Translations under genes and position numbers: made by a program
In this document: one piece after another, positions 7,308-16,071 of the stretch
Layout: the number at the start of each line of letters is the position of its first letter
How positions within the stretch are numbered: the stretch's first letter is position 1
The notes under the pieces: generated by a model
Databases searched by the model: none
Told to the model about the DNA's origin: nothing
Seen by the model: the letters and a program-made list of their open reading frames with translations, nothing else
NCBI GenBank assembly: GCA_018333775.1
Contig: JAGXSO010000021.1
Coordinates: 1 to 22,249, forward strand
DNA: 22,249 bases
Origin: Truepera sp.
GTDB lineage: Bacteria; Deinococcota; Deinococci; Deinococcales; Trueperaceae
Direction of reading: 5' to 3'

Positions 7308-8564
7308 ATGACTGCGCAAGCTACGCTTAACTCTTTTACCATTACCCAGCGTCAGCTCGGGTCAGCAGCAAGCTTGTTAAAGCTTGACCCGGGGATTCTT
7401 GAGCTGCTGCTATGGCCGATGCGGGAGATTCAAGTGCGCATCCCGGTGCGCATGGACAACGGGTCGGTGCGGGTATTTGAAGGTTTCAGGGTTCAGTACA
7501 ACTTCGCTCGCGGCCCCTGCAAAGGCGGGATCCGCTTCCATCCTGAGGAAACCGTCGACACCGTGCGGGCTCTGGCCGCCTGGATGACCTGGAAGACTGC
7601 CGTGATGGACCTCCCCTTGGGCGGAGGCAAAGGCGGGGTAATCTGTAACCCCAAAGAGATGAGCGATGGTGAATTGCAGCGCCTCTCCCGCGGTTACCTC
7701 CGAGCTATCGCCCATTACATCAGCCCTGAGATAGATATTCCTGCCCCCGACGTCTACACTAACCCTCAGATCATGGCCTGGATGCTTGATGAGTATGAGG
7801 GGATCGTGGGCCGTAGCGCGCCGGGGGTAATCACCGGCAAACCCCTCCCCCTGGGCGGCTCCGCCGGACGGGGTGATGCTACCGCTCGTGGCGGGATGTA
7901 CTGCCTCTGCCAGGCCTGCAAGTTGCTGGGCCTCGATCCTCAGGGGGCTACCTGTGCTATTCAGGGCAGCGGCAATGCCGGTCAGTTTGCCCACCTTCTT
8001 GGCGAGCGGCTGTTAGGCCTTAAAGTCATAGCCGTGTCTGACTCCAAGGGTGGGATCTGCAATCCTCTTGGGCTCCCCGCCAAAGAGGTCGTTGCTTATA
8101 AGGAGAGGGTCGGGTCGGTCTTGGGCTTCCCCGGAGCCGACAGTATCACTAGCGCTGAGCTGCTTGAGCTGCCGGTCGATATTCTCATCCCTGCAGCGAT
8201 CGAAAATCAGATCACCGCCGAGAACGCCCCGCGGATCAAGGCCAAAATCATAGCCGAACTGGCCAACGGCCCCACCACGCCCGAGGCCGACGAGATACTA
8301 TTTGAGAACGATATCTTCGTGATTCCGGATTTTCTCTGCAACGCCGGTGGAGTAACGGTCTCCCACCTCGAGCAGGTCCAAAATGCCATGATGTACTACT
8401 GGACCGCTGAGGAGGTTCACGAAAAGCTCGAGCGGAAGATGACGGCGGCCTTCCACGCGGTTCACAAGGCCGCCCAGGAACACCGAGTCCATAACCGGCT
8501 AGGAGCTTACCTGGTAGCCGTGCAGCGGGTAGCGGAGGCAGTGCGGCTGCGGGGCTGGGCTTAA
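7308..8564 (+). CDS. gdhA: Glutamate dehydrogenase (hexameric, Glu/Leu/Phe/Val family)
   Basis: It interconverts glutamate and 2-oxoglutarate plus ammonia in the cytoplasm, linking nitrogen and carbon metabolism. The length, 418 residues, is that of the archaeal/thermophile-type hexamers. K72 in CKGGIRFHP binds the substrate carboxylate. K108 in PLGGGKGGV is the catalytic Lys and D148 in PAPDVYT the catalytic Asp. The Rossmann loop is IQGSGNAG (218-225). The segment [12 protein letters not shown] and the C-terminal [13 protein letters not shown] are typical. It is monocistronic, with its own promoter, and ends 14 bases from the convergent SpoIID-like gene. Coenzyme preference cannot be read with certainty. 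Confidence 0.96.
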   Translation: MTAQATLNSFTITQRQLGSAASLLKLDPGILELLLWPMREIQVRIPVRMDNGSVRVFEGFRVQYNFARGPCKGGIRFHPEETVDTVRALAAWMTWKTAVMDLPLGGGKGGVICNPKEMSDGELQRLSRGYLRAIAHYISPEIDIPAPDVYTNPQIMAWMLDEYEGIVGRSAPGVITGKPLPLGGSAGRGDATARGGMYCLCQACKLLGLDPQGATCAIQGSGNAGQFAHLLGERLLGLKVIAVSDSKGGICNPLGLPAKEVVAYKERVGSVLGFPGADSITSAELLELPVDILIPAAIENQITAENAPRIKAKIIAELANGPTTPEADEILFENDIFVIPDFLCNAGGVTVSHLEQVQNAMMYYWTAEEVHEKLERKMTAAFHAVHKAAQEHRVHNRLGAYLVAVQRVAEAVRLRGWA

Positions 8565-8565
8565 T

Positions 8566-8591
8566 GGTGCTAGCGCTGCTACGGCAGCACC
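8566..8591. other. Hairpin at convergent gdhA / SpoIID 3' ends
   Basis: GGTGCT (8566-8571) pairs with AGCACC (8586-8591), and a further GC/GC step is possible across a bulged A. It overlaps the stop region of the - strand gene. No T run follows on either strand, so it may act as a 3'-end stabiliser and not as a classic terminator. Confidence 0.4.
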
Positions 8592-9673
8592 TGGAGGCGC
8601 GTCCCCGGGAAGTAAAAGGCCAGGATCTCATCGAAGCGACGGCCCGCAGCCGCTAAGCTCCGCGCCCCGTGTTGGCTCATCCCTACGCCGTGCCCCCAGC
8701 CGTCGCCGTAGGCCAGCAGATCGCCGTTCATCACAAAGCGAGTCGACTTAAGGCCCCAACTGCGCAACAGCGCCGTGAGCATGGTGCCCGAGAGGACTGC
8801 CCGCCCGCGCTCGCCGCTGATCTCGGCCCGCTGCACCCGGCCCGACTCGGATAGCGCCAGGATGCGCAGCGCGGTGACACGTCCGACATCGACGCCCTGG
8901 GCTTGCAGCGACAGCGCTATGCGGGTGGGATCGAGCCGAATTTGCCAGCGGCGGTGCGGCGAGTGGGCAGCGACATCTGGGCGCGCGGGCAGGTACGGCC
9001 GCCGCGCCCCCCAAACTTCAGCGCTAGAGGCCAGGAAGCCGCCGGAGTCGGCGTGATAGTAGGTACGGGCAAAGCCCCCCCCATAGGTCAATACCAGCCC
9101 TCGCGTAGCCGCCACTGCTTCATCAGTCCGAGGGTGCTCTATGTCCATGCCGCGATAGACCTGGCACTCGACGGTAGCACAGATATCATACTCGCGCTCG
9201 GGCGACAGCGAGGCCAGTGTGTAGGTGCGTGCCGCCACGGCCTGGGCCTTGAGCGCCTCAAGCGGCCAGTTGGGGTACATCTCGGCTGGTACCACGCCGC
9301 GCAAGTAGTCCTCCAGACCGGCGGTATTGATGATCTGGAGGCGGTCGCCCTGCGCTATTAACGTCAGCGAGCCACGGTAGCGCTGGCCATCTAATGCCAC
9401 CACCGCAGCGCCAAGGGGCGTTAGCCGCAGCGTGCGGCCAATCACCTGGCCCTCTATCCATAACTGCCCGGCGCTGACGCTAACCGGCCACTTCAGCGGT
9501 AGTGTGGTCTCGAAGCGCGCAACCCCATCAATATAGCCGCGGTGCCCGCCCTCCACCCACACCGTCACTGCTGTGGCAGCATCATCTAGCAACACACGAA
9601 TCTGCGGTTCGGCTAAGGAATATGATAGCGCCCATAGCAGCAACAGAGCCAGAAGATGACGCAAGGCCAGCAT
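8579..9673 (-). CDS. SpoIID/LytB-domain peptidoglycan lytic transglycosylase-like protein
   Basis: It probably cleaves stem-peptide-free glycan strands outside the membrane, as SpoIID does. The N terminus (HLLALLLLWALSYSLAEP) is a signal peptide. The domain carries NTAGLEDYLRGVVPAEMYPN; the Glu in PAEM (residue 131) aligns with the catalytic Glu of SpoIID. It is followed by LEALKAQAVAARTY, YHADSGG and the terminal GDGWGHGVGMSQHGA. Length is 364 residues from the ATG at 9673. A GTG at 9688 would add five residues, but a strong promoter whose -10 overlaps it points to the ATG. No sporulation genes are nearby, so the role is likely cell-wall remodelling. Confidence 0.9.
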   Translation of the reverse strand: MLALRHLLALLLLWALSYSLAEPQIRVLLDDAATAVTVWVEGGHRGYIDGVARFETTLPLKWPVSVSAGQLWIEGQVIGRTLRLTPLGAAVVALDGQRYRGSLTLIAQGDRLQIINTAGLEDYLRGVVPAEMYPNWPLEALKAQAVAARTYTLASLSPEREYDICATVECQVYRGMDIEHPRTDEAVAATRGLVLTYGGGFARTYYHADSGGFLASSAEVWGARRPYLPARPDVAAHSPHRRWQIRLDPTRIALSLQAQGVDVGRVTALRILALSESGRVQRAEISGERGRAVLSGTMLTALLRSWGLKSTRFVMNGDLLAYGDGWGHGVGMSQHGARSLAAAGRRFDEILAFYFPGTRLQVLP

Positions 9674-9680
9674 AGCGGCT

Positions 9681-9710
9681 ATTATCACAGAAAATGCCTG
9701 CGCTTGCCAA
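9681..9710 (-). promoter_or_regulatory. Leaderless-type promoter of the SpoIID-like gene
   Basis: On the - strand TTGGCA (9705-9710), an 18-base spacer and GATAAT (9681-9686) match the consensus at 5 of 6 in each box. The ATG at 9673 follows seven bases after the -10, so the transcript should start at or near the ATG. No SD is present. Confidence 0.6.
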
Positions 9711-9825
9711 GAAGTATTGCACAGCAGCCGCTATCCCTGCCGGTCGGCGAACTTACTCGTGACCCATAGCCAACCAGAGAGCTGACAGGCTGATTATCTG
9801 AGTAGCCAGGCGTTTCCGGGGATGG

Positions 9826-9870
9826 TTACAAAAACCCTACAACATCTGCTACAGTCAGACCGACAAGGAG
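9826..9870 (+). promoter_or_regulatory. Promoter and SD of the dienoyl-CoA reductase gene
   Basis: TTACAA (9826-9831) and TACAGT (9850-9855) are 18 bases apart. AAGGAG at 9865-9870 is five bases before the ATG at 9876 and decides that start over an in-frame upstream codon at 9822, which would overlap the promoter. Confidence 0.5.
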
Positions 9871-9875
9871 CCGCT

Positions 9876-10715
9876 ATGTTTGAACAAGGCTTACTCGCAG
9901 GCAAGGTGGTGCTCATTACCGGCGGCGGCACGGGCCTGGGCCGCGCCATGGGTGAAAGATTCCTGGAGCTAGGCGCTAAGCTGGCCATCGCCGGACGCCG
10001 GGCCGAGGTATTAGCGCAGACCGCTAATGAACTAGGCGCCCTGGGCGAGGTCTTTTTTCAGGCCACCGACGTGCGCCGACCCGACCAGGTGGAGAGTTTG
10101 CTCGACGCCGTAGCCGAGCGCTTTGGCAGGCTCGATGTTTTGGTCAACAACGCCGCCGGGAACTTCGTCTCCCCCACCGAGCGGCTCAGCCACCGCGCCT
10201 TTGACGCAATCATCGGCATCGTCTTGCACGGCACGGTGTACTGCACGCTCGAGCAAGGCAAGCGCTGGATCAAGGCGCACCAGCCCGGCGTGGTGCTAAA
10301 CATCGCCACCACCTACGCCCAGAGCGGCTCGGGCTACGTAGTCCCCTCGGCGGTGGCCAAGGCCGGGGTGGTGTCGCTGACCAAGTCGCTGGCCGCCGAG
10401 TGGGGCAAGTACGCCATCCGCCTCAATGCTATCGCCCCTGGCCCCTTCCCCACCGAAGGTGCCTGGAGCCGCCTGATGCCGACACCGGAGCTCGAGCACA
10501 AACTCACCGGGCGCATCCCCTTGGGACGCGTCGGCGAGCACCTTGAGCTGGCCAACCTGGCCGCTTACCTGATCTCGGACTACGCCGCCTACCTCACCGG
10601 TGACGTAATCACTATCGACGGCGGCGAGTCGGTCTGGAACGCTGGCGAGTTCAATATCCTCGACGAGCTCAGCCAAGATGTCTGGGATGCTCTGGAGCGT
10701 GCCCGCCAAAGATAA
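9876..10715 (+). CDS. SDR-family 2,4-dienoyl-CoA reductase (DECR1-like)
   Basis: It probably reduces 2,4-dienoyl-CoA intermediates with NADPH during beta-oxidation of unsaturated fatty acids. The 279 residues show TGGGTGLG (15-22) for the cofactor and NNAAGNF (91-97). The catalytic set is that of mitochondrial DECR1, not the usual YxxxK: Y147 in TTYAQSGSG, S158 and K162 in VVPSAVAKAG. The spacings of 11 and 4 residues equal those in human DECR1. The sequences SLAAEWGKY, GRIPLGRVG and the C-terminal GEFNILDEL also follow that enzyme. It stands alone, with no other beta-oxidation gene in view. Confidence 0.87.
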   Translation: MFEQGLLAGKVVLITGGGTGLGRAMGERFLELGAKLAIAGRRAEVLAQTANELGALGEVFFQATDVRRPDQVESLLDAVAERFGRLDVLVNNAAGNFVSPTERLSHRAFDAIIGIVLHGTVYCTLEQGKRWIKAHQPGVVLNIATTYAQSGSGYVVPSAVAKAGVVSLTKSLAAEWGKYAIRLNAIAPGPFPTEGAWSRLMPTPELEHKLTGRIPLGRVGEHLELANLAAYLISDYAAYLTGDVITIDGGESVWNAGEFNILDELSQDVWDALERARQR

Positions 10716-10747
10716 CACCCCTCACGATGAGCAGGGACTTTTGCCTC

Positions 10748-10806
10748 TTGTAACCACCCTCGGCCCTTGCTAGCCTGCCTTGATGGCAATCTAAGAATAG
10801 GAGGGC
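10748..10806 (+). promoter_or_regulatory. Promoter and SD of the cytochrome c peroxidase gene
   Basis: TTGTAA (10748-10753) and TAGCCT (10771-10776) lie 17 bases apart; the -10 is poor. AGGAGGG around 10799-10805 precedes the ATG at 10812 and fixes the start. Confidence 0.4.
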
Positions 10807-10811
10807 TTTTA

Positions 10812-11897
10812 ATGAGAGCAGTGATCTCCCTAGTCATCGGCCTAGCGATCATCGTCGCTGTGGCTATCGGATTAAGCGCGGCCCAGAGCCCGGTCGATCA
10901 GCTCCAGCAGACTGCACAGGCGCTCTTCGCCCCATTACCTGAGGTAGTAGATAACCCCGCCAATCCTGTGACACCTGACAAGGTCGAGCTAGGCAGGATG
11001 CTCTGGCACGAGCCGCGCCTGTCATTAAGCGGCTTTATCTCCTGCAACAGCTGCCATAATCTGGCGACCTTCGGCGTTGACAACCTGCCGACCTCCATCG
11101 GCCATCGCTGGCAGGTCGGGCCGCGCAACTCCCCGACGGTCCTAAACGCTGCACTGCACACCATGCAGTTCTGGGACGGCAGGGCTGCCGACCTCGAGGA
11201 GCAGGCCAAGGGCCCGATTGTCAACCCCATCGAGATGGCTATTCCTGACCATGACTTCGCGGTGGCGCGGATCGCCTCGATGCCCGAGTACGTGGCCCGC
11301 TTTGCCGTTGCCTTCCCGGAGGCCCCTGAGGTCACCTACGTCAATATCGCTCATGCGCTGGCCGCCTTCCAGCGGACGCTGATGACCCCTGACCGCTTCG
11401 ATGACTTCCTCCGGGGTGACGTCACTGCGCTCAGCGAACAAGAAAGGGCCGGTTTGCAGGTCTTTATCAACCAAGGCTGCGCCGGCTGCCACATCGGCCC
11501 GGCCCTAGGCGGCACCATGATGACCCGCTTCGGAGTGGTTGAGGCATACTGGGAAGCCACTCGCGCCTTCGTCACCCCCGGCACCCCTACCATCCCCATG
11601 GATGTAGGCCGGTTTGCTGTAACGCATGACCCGGCTGACCTCTATGTGTTCAAGGTGCCCTCGCTGCGCAACATCACCCGCACCTACCCCTACTTCCACG
11701 ACGGCTTGGTGTGGGGCCTGCGGGACGCCACCCAGGTCATGGCGCGGGTTCAGATGGGCCGTGTGATCCCCGAAGAGGAGCTTGACGCGCTCATGGCCTT
11801 CTATCAGGCGCTTGAGGGCGAGATGCCAGCCCACGCCCTAGTTATCCCGGTACTCCCGGCCTCGACCGAGGAGACTCCTAGACCAAGCAACCGCTAG
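10812..11897 (+). CDS. Di-heme cytochrome c peroxidase (CcpA/MauG family)
   Basis: It reduces hydrogen peroxide to water on the outer face of the membrane using electrons from a c-type cytochrome. The 361 residues start with a hydrophobic signal or anchor (ISLVIGLAIIVAVAIGLSAA). The two heme sites are CNSCH (78-82) and CAGCH (223-227). Other family marks are GRNSP-like GPRNSPTVLNAA, FWDGRAADLEEQA, NPIEMA and KVPSLRNITRTYPYFHDG. The start is set by AGGAGGG. It is the last + strand gene before a clear intrinsic terminator. A MauG-like oxidase role cannot be excluded from sequence alone. Confidence 0.92.
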   Translation: MRAVISLVIGLAIIVAVAIGLSAAQSPVDQLQQTAQALFAPLPEVVDNPANPVTPDKVELGRMLWHEPRLSLSGFISCNSCHNLATFGVDNLPTSIGHRWQVGPRNSPTVLNAALHTMQFWDGRAADLEEQAKGPIVNPIEMAIPDHDFAVARIASMPEYVARFAVAFPEAPEVTYVNIAHALAAFQRTLMTPDRFDDFLRGDVTALSEQERAGLQVFINQGCAGCHIGPALGGTMMTRFGVVEAYWEATRAFVTPGTPTIPMDVGRFAVTHDPADLYVFKVPSLRNITRTYPYFHDGLVWGLRDATQVMARVQMGRVIPEEELDALMAFYQALEGEMPAHALVIPVLPASTEETPRPSNR

Positions 11898-11916
11898 TGC
11901 CTAGCCAGTAGCTACT

Positions 11917-11946
11917 GTGCGCACCTATTTGGTGCGCACGCTTTTT
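11917..11946 (+). terminator. Intrinsic terminator after the cytochrome c peroxidase
   Basis: A perfect 9-bp stem, GTGCGCACC / GGTGCGCAC, with a TATTT loop is followed by GCTTTTT. A 10-bp palindrome AGTAGCTACT abuts its 5' side. The T run is only on the + strand, so it serves the + strand gene. Confidence 0.85.
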
Positions 11947-11991
11947 GAAGCCCCCTACAAGCAGCTTCTTTACTGTTCTATCGCGAGCGAC

Positions 11992-13236
11992 CTAGGGAGT
12001 TTTACGAGTCGGCTCGACTTTGGCAGCGGGTGCGGTGGCTAGCACCTTAGGCCAGGGGAAGCGAGTCATAACCAGCGCAGCGGCAAGGGTTAGTAGGCCC
12101 AATACCGCCACGCCCCAGCGAGCGCCCAGAGCATCGATCAAAAGTCCTGTCAGGTAGGCTCCTAGCGGCCCAGAGCCGAGCAAGACCATGGAGTAAACCG
12201 ACATTACCCGGCCCCGGAGGCTGTCGGGGACGATCAGTTGTACGGTGGTGTTAGCGTTGACCAGCGTAACTATCATTCCTAGTCCACTAATAGCCAGCAC
12301 CGCTGCTACCCAGGGGACAGGTAGGGGCAGGGCCAGGGTTATTAGGGTACTGCCCAGCAGGATGCTGCCAAACACCGCCCAGACTGGACGAGCTTTTGCG
12401 GTGATGGCCTGCAACAGAGCTGCCGCAATAGCGCCCAACCCCACCGCCGACATCAACAGGCCGAAGCCCTGGGCGTCAAGGCCTAGCTCGAGCCGGGCAT
12501 AAGAAGGCACAATAATCTGGAAGTTCATGCCAAACAGGCCGGTCAAACCGACCAGCAGCACCACCTGGCGCACCAGCGGGTCGCCCCAGACAAAGCGCAA
12601 CCCTTCGAGCGCCTCTTCTACTGCTCGGCCAGTCTTGGGTTGCAAGTGGAGCCAGGGCATAACGGATAAAACCGCTATTAGTGGAAGGAAGGAGAGAGCG
12701 TTAATCAGGTAGCTCCAGCTCAAACCGAAGCCAGCGATCAGCAGGCCGGCCAAAGCCGGGCCGACCAGGCGCGAGGTATTGAAACCGAAGGAGTTGAGCG
12801 CAATGGCACCTGGATAGCGCTCTTTGCCAGCCAACTCGACGGTAAAGGCTTGGCGCACGGGCAGGTCGACGGCATTGAACACGCCGTACAAAAAGGCAAA
12901 CACCAGTACGTGTTCGTAGCGCACCAGTCCGGTCACGATCAAGGCGAACATGCCCATGGCCAGCAGCGCCATGCAGCCTTGGGTGATAAAGAGCAGGTTG
13001 CGCCGACTGTAGCGATCCGAAAGCACTCCCGCCGGAATCGAGAAAAGCAGGGAGGGCAGAAACTGGAGCGCAATTACCAGACCCAGCCGTTCGGCGCTGC
13101 CGGTGAGTTCCAGCACCAGCCAGCCCTGGGTAGCGGCCTGCATCCAGGTGCCTATCTGGGATAGAAACAGCGCCAGCCAGTAGTTTCGATATGAGGGGTC
13201 ACGCAGTAGGGCTAGCGCCAGCACAAAGCCCAGCAT
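11992..13236 (-). CDS. MFS transporter, EntS/MFS_3-like exporter
   Basis: A 12-helix major facilitator protein, most like the EntS/MdtH-type drug or siderophore exporters. Family signs are LRDPSYRNYWLALFLSQIGTWMQ at the N terminus, GVLSDRYSRRNLL in loop 2-3, a polar central loop (LQPKTGRAVEEALEGLRFVW) and DSLRGRVMSVYSMVLLG in the C-terminal half. Start choice is uncertain. The ATG at 13236 gives the usual family length, but its AGGAG is only one base away. A GTG at 13281 would add 15 residues and lies near a GATACT -10-like box. It is divergent from the UDP-glucose dehydrogenase gene. The substrate is unknown. Confidence 0.88.
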   Translation of the reverse strand: MLGFVLALALLRDPSYRNYWLALFLSQIGTWMQAATQGWLVLELTGSAERLGLVIALQFLPSLLFSIPAGVLSDRYSRRNLLFITQGCMALLAMGMFALIVTGLVRYEHVLVFAFLYGVFNAVDLPVRQAFTVELAGKERYPGAIALNSFGFNTSRLVGPALAGLLIAGFGLSWSYLINALSFLPLIAVLSVMPWLHLQPKTGRAVEEALEGLRFVWGDPLVRQVVLLVGLTGLFGMNFQIIVPSYARLELGLDAQGFGLLMSAVGLGAIAAALLQAITAKARPVWAVFGSILLGSTLITLALPLPVPWVAAVLAISGLGMIVTLVNANTTVQLIVPDSLRGRVMSVYSMVLLGSGPLGAYLTGLLIDALGARWGVAVLGLLTLAAALVMTRFPWPKVLATAPAAKVEPTRKTP

Positions 13237-13358
13237 ACTCCTGAAGCGCGCCCCTACCGCTAGCAGTGGGCAAGGCGACACACGTCAAGCGGAGCGAGTA
13301 TCGGCTTACGAGCTTATCGCCCGACAACGGTCACAGCCAGGCCACCCCGCCCGCACCG

Positions 13359-13403
13359 TATAATCGCAGGGCTTGCAGGGAGCTAGGCTCCCCGCAACGG
13401 AGG
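13359..13403 (+). promoter_or_regulatory. -10 box and SD of the UDP-glucose dehydrogenase gene
   Basis: A perfect TATAAT lies at 13359-13364 but without a recognisable -35. GGAGG (13399-13403) five bases before the ATG at 13409 fixes the start; an upstream in-frame codon at 13373 is ignored. Confidence 0.5.
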
Positions 13404-13408
13404 CAGTC

Positions 13409-14764
13409 ATGAACGTCACCATCATCGGCACCGGCTACGTCGGCCTGACCACCGGCGTCGGTCTAGCCTATTTCGGGCACCAGGTGACCTGCATTGACAA
13501 AAACCCGCAGATCGTAGCTTCGCTGCAACGGGGTAAAGTCACCATTCACGAACCAGGATTAGCTGAGCTGCTGTCGCTTGCCCTTCCCCATCTCTGCTTC
13601 CAGAGCACAATCCCGGAGCTTATCGGCGAAGGGGTGGTGATCATTGCGGTCGGTACCCCTACCAAAACCAACGGCGATACCGACCTACAGTACGTAGACG
13701 CCGCCGCGCACGCGGTGGCCGAGCGGATCGCTCCTGGCGCCAGCCTGGTCATCGTCAATAAGTCAACGGTGCCCATCGGCAGTGCCCGTCATGTGGACGG
13801 CATCATCCGCCGCACCTTGGCCGCGCGCCATGTCAAGTCCGAGATCTTCGTCGCTGCCAACCCCGAGTTCCTGGCCGAAGGGCGGGCCGTCTACGACACT
13901 CTCTACCCCGACCGGATCGTGATCGGCGCCGATCATCCACGCGCTGTGGCCCGGCTGCGTGAACTGTATGCCCCGCTGCTCGAGCAGACCTTCGAAGCGC
14001 CCCGGCTCACGCCCCGCCCCGAACACTACCCGCTCCCACCGTTGATTACCACCACGCCAACCAGCGCCGAGCTGACCAAATATGCTGCCAATTCCTTCTT
14101 GGCCACCAAAATCAGCTTCATCAACGAGTTTGCCAACCTGGCGGAAAAGGTCGGTGCCGACATCACCCAGGTAGCTCGAGCCATCGGCCTGGACGCCCGC
14201 ATCGGCAGCAAGTTCCTCCATGCCGGTATCGGCTGGGGCGGCAGTTGTTTTGGCAAGGATACCCGCGCTATTCTCAATACCGCCGATTCTTATGGCCTCA
14301 AGCTCTCCATCGTGGAGGCGGCGATTGGCGCCAATTATCGCCAGCGCCTGCTTGTAGTGGATAAGCTTCAGCAACACCTTAAGGTGCTGCGCGGCACCAC
14401 CATCGGGCTGCTGGGATTGGCCTTCAAGGCGCATACCGACGATCTGCGCGACGCCCCAGCGCTAACGCTGATCGCGCAGCTGCACGAGCGAGGGGCGGTC
14501 ATCCGGGCCCACGACCCGGTCGCCATCCCCAACGCCCGGCGCCACTACCCTGACCTCCCGGTCGAGTACTGCGAATCAGCCGAAGGTCTAGCCACCGACT
14601 GCGACGCGCTGGTGCTCGTCACCGACTGGCCCGAGTACCGGCAGCTGCCGCTGGCAGTGATAAAGGCGCGGATGCGCGGCAACCTGTTGCTCGACGCCCG
14701 CAACCTGCTCACACCTGGCGACGTTGCCAAGCACGGCCTGACCTACGCCGGTATCGGACGGTAG
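13409..14764 (+). CDS. ugd: UDP-glucose 6-dehydrogenase
   Basis: It oxidises UDP-glucose twice to UDP-glucuronate with two NAD+, supplying acidic sugars for polysaccharide. The 451 residues include the NAD loop GTGYVGLTTGVG (7-18), VGTPT (81-85), STVPIG, NPEFLAEG (151-158) and K224/N228 in ELTKYAANSF. The catalytic Cys is C280 in GIGWGGSCFGKD. The loop between LEQTF and SAELTKYA (residues about 206-219, proline-rich) is longer than usual. The epimerase gene follows after 3 nt, so the two steps UDP-Glc to UDP-GlcA to UDP-GalA are probably co-expressed. Confidence 0.95.
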   Translation: MNVTIIGTGYVGLTTGVGLAYFGHQVTCIDKNPQIVASLQRGKVTIHEPGLAELLSLALPHLCFQSTIPELIGEGVVIIAVGTPTKTNGDTDLQYVDAAAHAVAERIAPGASLVIVNKSTVPIGSARHVDGIIRRTLAARHVKSEIFVAANPEFLAEGRAVYDTLYPDRIVIGADHPRAVARLRELYAPLLEQTFEAPRLTPRPEHYPLPPLITTTPTSAELTKYAANSFLATKISFINEFANLAEKVGADITQVARAIGLDARIGSKFLHAGIGWGGSCFGKDTRAILNTADSYGLKLSIVEAAIGANYRQRLLVVDKLQQHLKVLRGTTIGLLGLAFKAHTDDLRDAPALTLIAQLHERGAVIRAHDPVAIPNARRHYPDLPVEYCESAEGLATDCDALVLVTDWPEYRQLPLAVIKARMRGNLLLDARNLLTPGDVAKHGLTYAGIGR

Positions 14765-14767
14765 CCT

Positions 14768-15715
14768 GTGCCTCAGGCACTGGTCACTGGCGCCGCCGGT
14801 TTTATCGGCAGCCATCTGGTCGATCGGCTGCTGGGACAGAACTGGCAAGTCACTGGGCTGGACAACTTCGACCCGTTCTACGATATCAGCCTCAAAGAGG
14901 CCAACATCAGGGCTCATCTGCCCCATCCCAAGTACCGGCTAGTGCGCGCCGACCTGCGCGACTTAGCGGCGCTTGAAAAGCTCCCTGGCGACTATCAGGT
15001 GATCGTCCATCTAGCCGCCAAGGCCGGGGTGCGCCCGTCGCTGGAGGATCCTCTCACCTACCAGGCGGTCAACGTCACTGGCACCCAGCACCTGCTGGAG
15101 CTAGCCAAGCACTGGGGGGTAAGGCAGTTCATCTTCGCCTCTAGCTCGAGCGTTTACGGGGTGAATCCCAATCTCCCCTGGCGGGAGGATGATTATGTGC
15201 TGAGGCCGATCAGCCCCTACGCCGGCACCAAGGTCGCAGGCGAGCTGCTAGGGCACGTCTACAGCCACCTTTACGGCATCCGCTTCGTGGCGCTGCGCCT
15301 CTTCACCGTCTACGGACCACGCCAGCGCCCGGATCTGGCTATTCACAAATTCGCCCGGCTGATGTTGCAAGGCCGGCCCGTCCCGGTGTACGGCGACGGG
15401 AGCACCCGGCGCGACTACACCTTCATCGCTGACACGGTCGAGGGGATCTTGGCAGCCATGGCCTACCGCGCCACCCCTTATGAAGTCATTAACCTTGGCA
15501 ACCAGCAGACCGTCAGCCTAAGCGAGCTGATTGCAGGGCTCGAGCAGGCCCTGGGCATCAAAGCCGCCCTCACCTATCTCCCCGACCAACCCGGCGACGT
15601 GCCACAGACCTGGGCCGCTATCGCCAAGGCCCAGCACCTCCTCGGCTACCGGCCTCAAACCAGCTTGGCGCAAGGGCTTAACCACTTTGCAGCGTGGCTT
15701 GGCGCAACAGGGTAG
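14768..15715 (+). CDS. NAD-dependent epimerase, probable UDP-glucuronate 4-epimerase
   Basis: An extended SDR of 315 residues with TGAAGFIGSH (7-16), HLAAKAGVRPSLEDP (81-95), SSSSVYG and the catalytic Y151-AGT-K155. The segment DNFDPFYDISLKEANI after the second strand and RLFTVYGPRQRPDLAIHKF are typical of UDP-glucuronate 4-epimerases that make UDP-galacturonate. This assignment agrees with the upstream dehydrogenase, whose product is the expected substrate. It begins with GTG three bases after that gene and has no own SD, which suggests translational coupling. UDP-glucose 4-epimerase activity is the main alternative. Confidence 0.87.
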   Translation: MPQALVTGAAGFIGSHLVDRLLGQNWQVTGLDNFDPFYDISLKEANIRAHLPHPKYRLVRADLRDLAALEKLPGDYQVIVHLAAKAGVRPSLEDPLTYQAVNVTGTQHLLELAKHWGVRQFIFASSSSVYGVNPNLPWREDDYVLRPISPYAGTKVAGELLGHVYSHLYGIRFVALRLFTVYGPRQRPDLAIHKFARLMLQGRPVPVYGDGSTRRDYTFIADTVEGILAAMAYRATPYEVINLGNQQTVSLSELIAGLEQALGIKAALTYLPDQPGDVPQTWAAIAKAQHLLGYRPQTSLAQGLNHFAAWLGATG

Positions 15716-15729
15716 CATAGTGGCTATGC
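15715..15729. other. Short hairpin between convergent epimerase and azlD
   Basis: GCATAG-TGG-CTATGC forms a 6-bp stem beginning at the last base of the epimerase stop codon. No T run follows on either strand, so its role as a terminator is doubtful. Confidence 0.3.
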
Positions 15730-15756
15730 CGCTGACCCGAGAGATCGCGTCACACC

Positions 15757-16071
15757 TTAGCGTGCCAGCGCTTGCAGCAACCATACGCTGCCCATACCTA
15801 CGGCCAAGGTAGCCAGGACGCTCCTGGTCCGCCAGGCTACGATAGCCGCCAGCAGGCCGGCGATTAGCCGCTCGTTGTCAAGAGACAGGCTTAAGGCTCC
15901 CTCGCGGTAGATAATGGCTGGAACGACCAGCGCTGTAAGCACCGCTACCGGCACGAAGCGTAAGGCCCGCGTTAGCCAATCAGGCGCCGCCAGGCGGCCC
16001 GACAGCGCCAGAAACGACAGCCGCAAGCCAAAAGTAATAAGCCCCATCCCCAAGATGGCCAACCAGATCAT
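15757..16071 (-). CDS. azlD: AzlD family branched-chain amino acid exporter, small subunit
   Basis: The 104-residue protein has about four membrane segments, starting MIWLAILGMGLITFGLRLSF, then RALRFVPVAVLTALVVPAI, matching AzlD. It forms a two-part exporter with AzlC for branched-chain amino acids or their analogues. Its ATG overlaps the AzlC stop by four bases (ATGA), so translation is coupled. It ends 41 bases from the convergent epimerase. Confidence 0.9.
   Translation of the reverse strand: MIWLAILGMGLITFGLRLSFLALSGRLAAPDWLTRALRFVPVAVLTALVVPAIIYREGALSLSLDNERLIAGLLAAIVAWRTRSVLATLAVGMGSVWLLQALAR

Noticed and set aside
7501..7512. Third copy of the 20-bp repeat (CTTCGCTCG in gdhA)
   Set aside because: Only nine bases match and they are normal codons of a conserved segment.
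13284..13300. Another copy of the 20-bp repeat (GCGGAGCGAG)
   Set aside because: Partial similarity only; the flanking bases do not match.
13763..14434. 223-codon frame on the - strand inside the UDP-glucose dehydrogenase gene
   Set aside because: Antisense shadow of a well-conserved gene.
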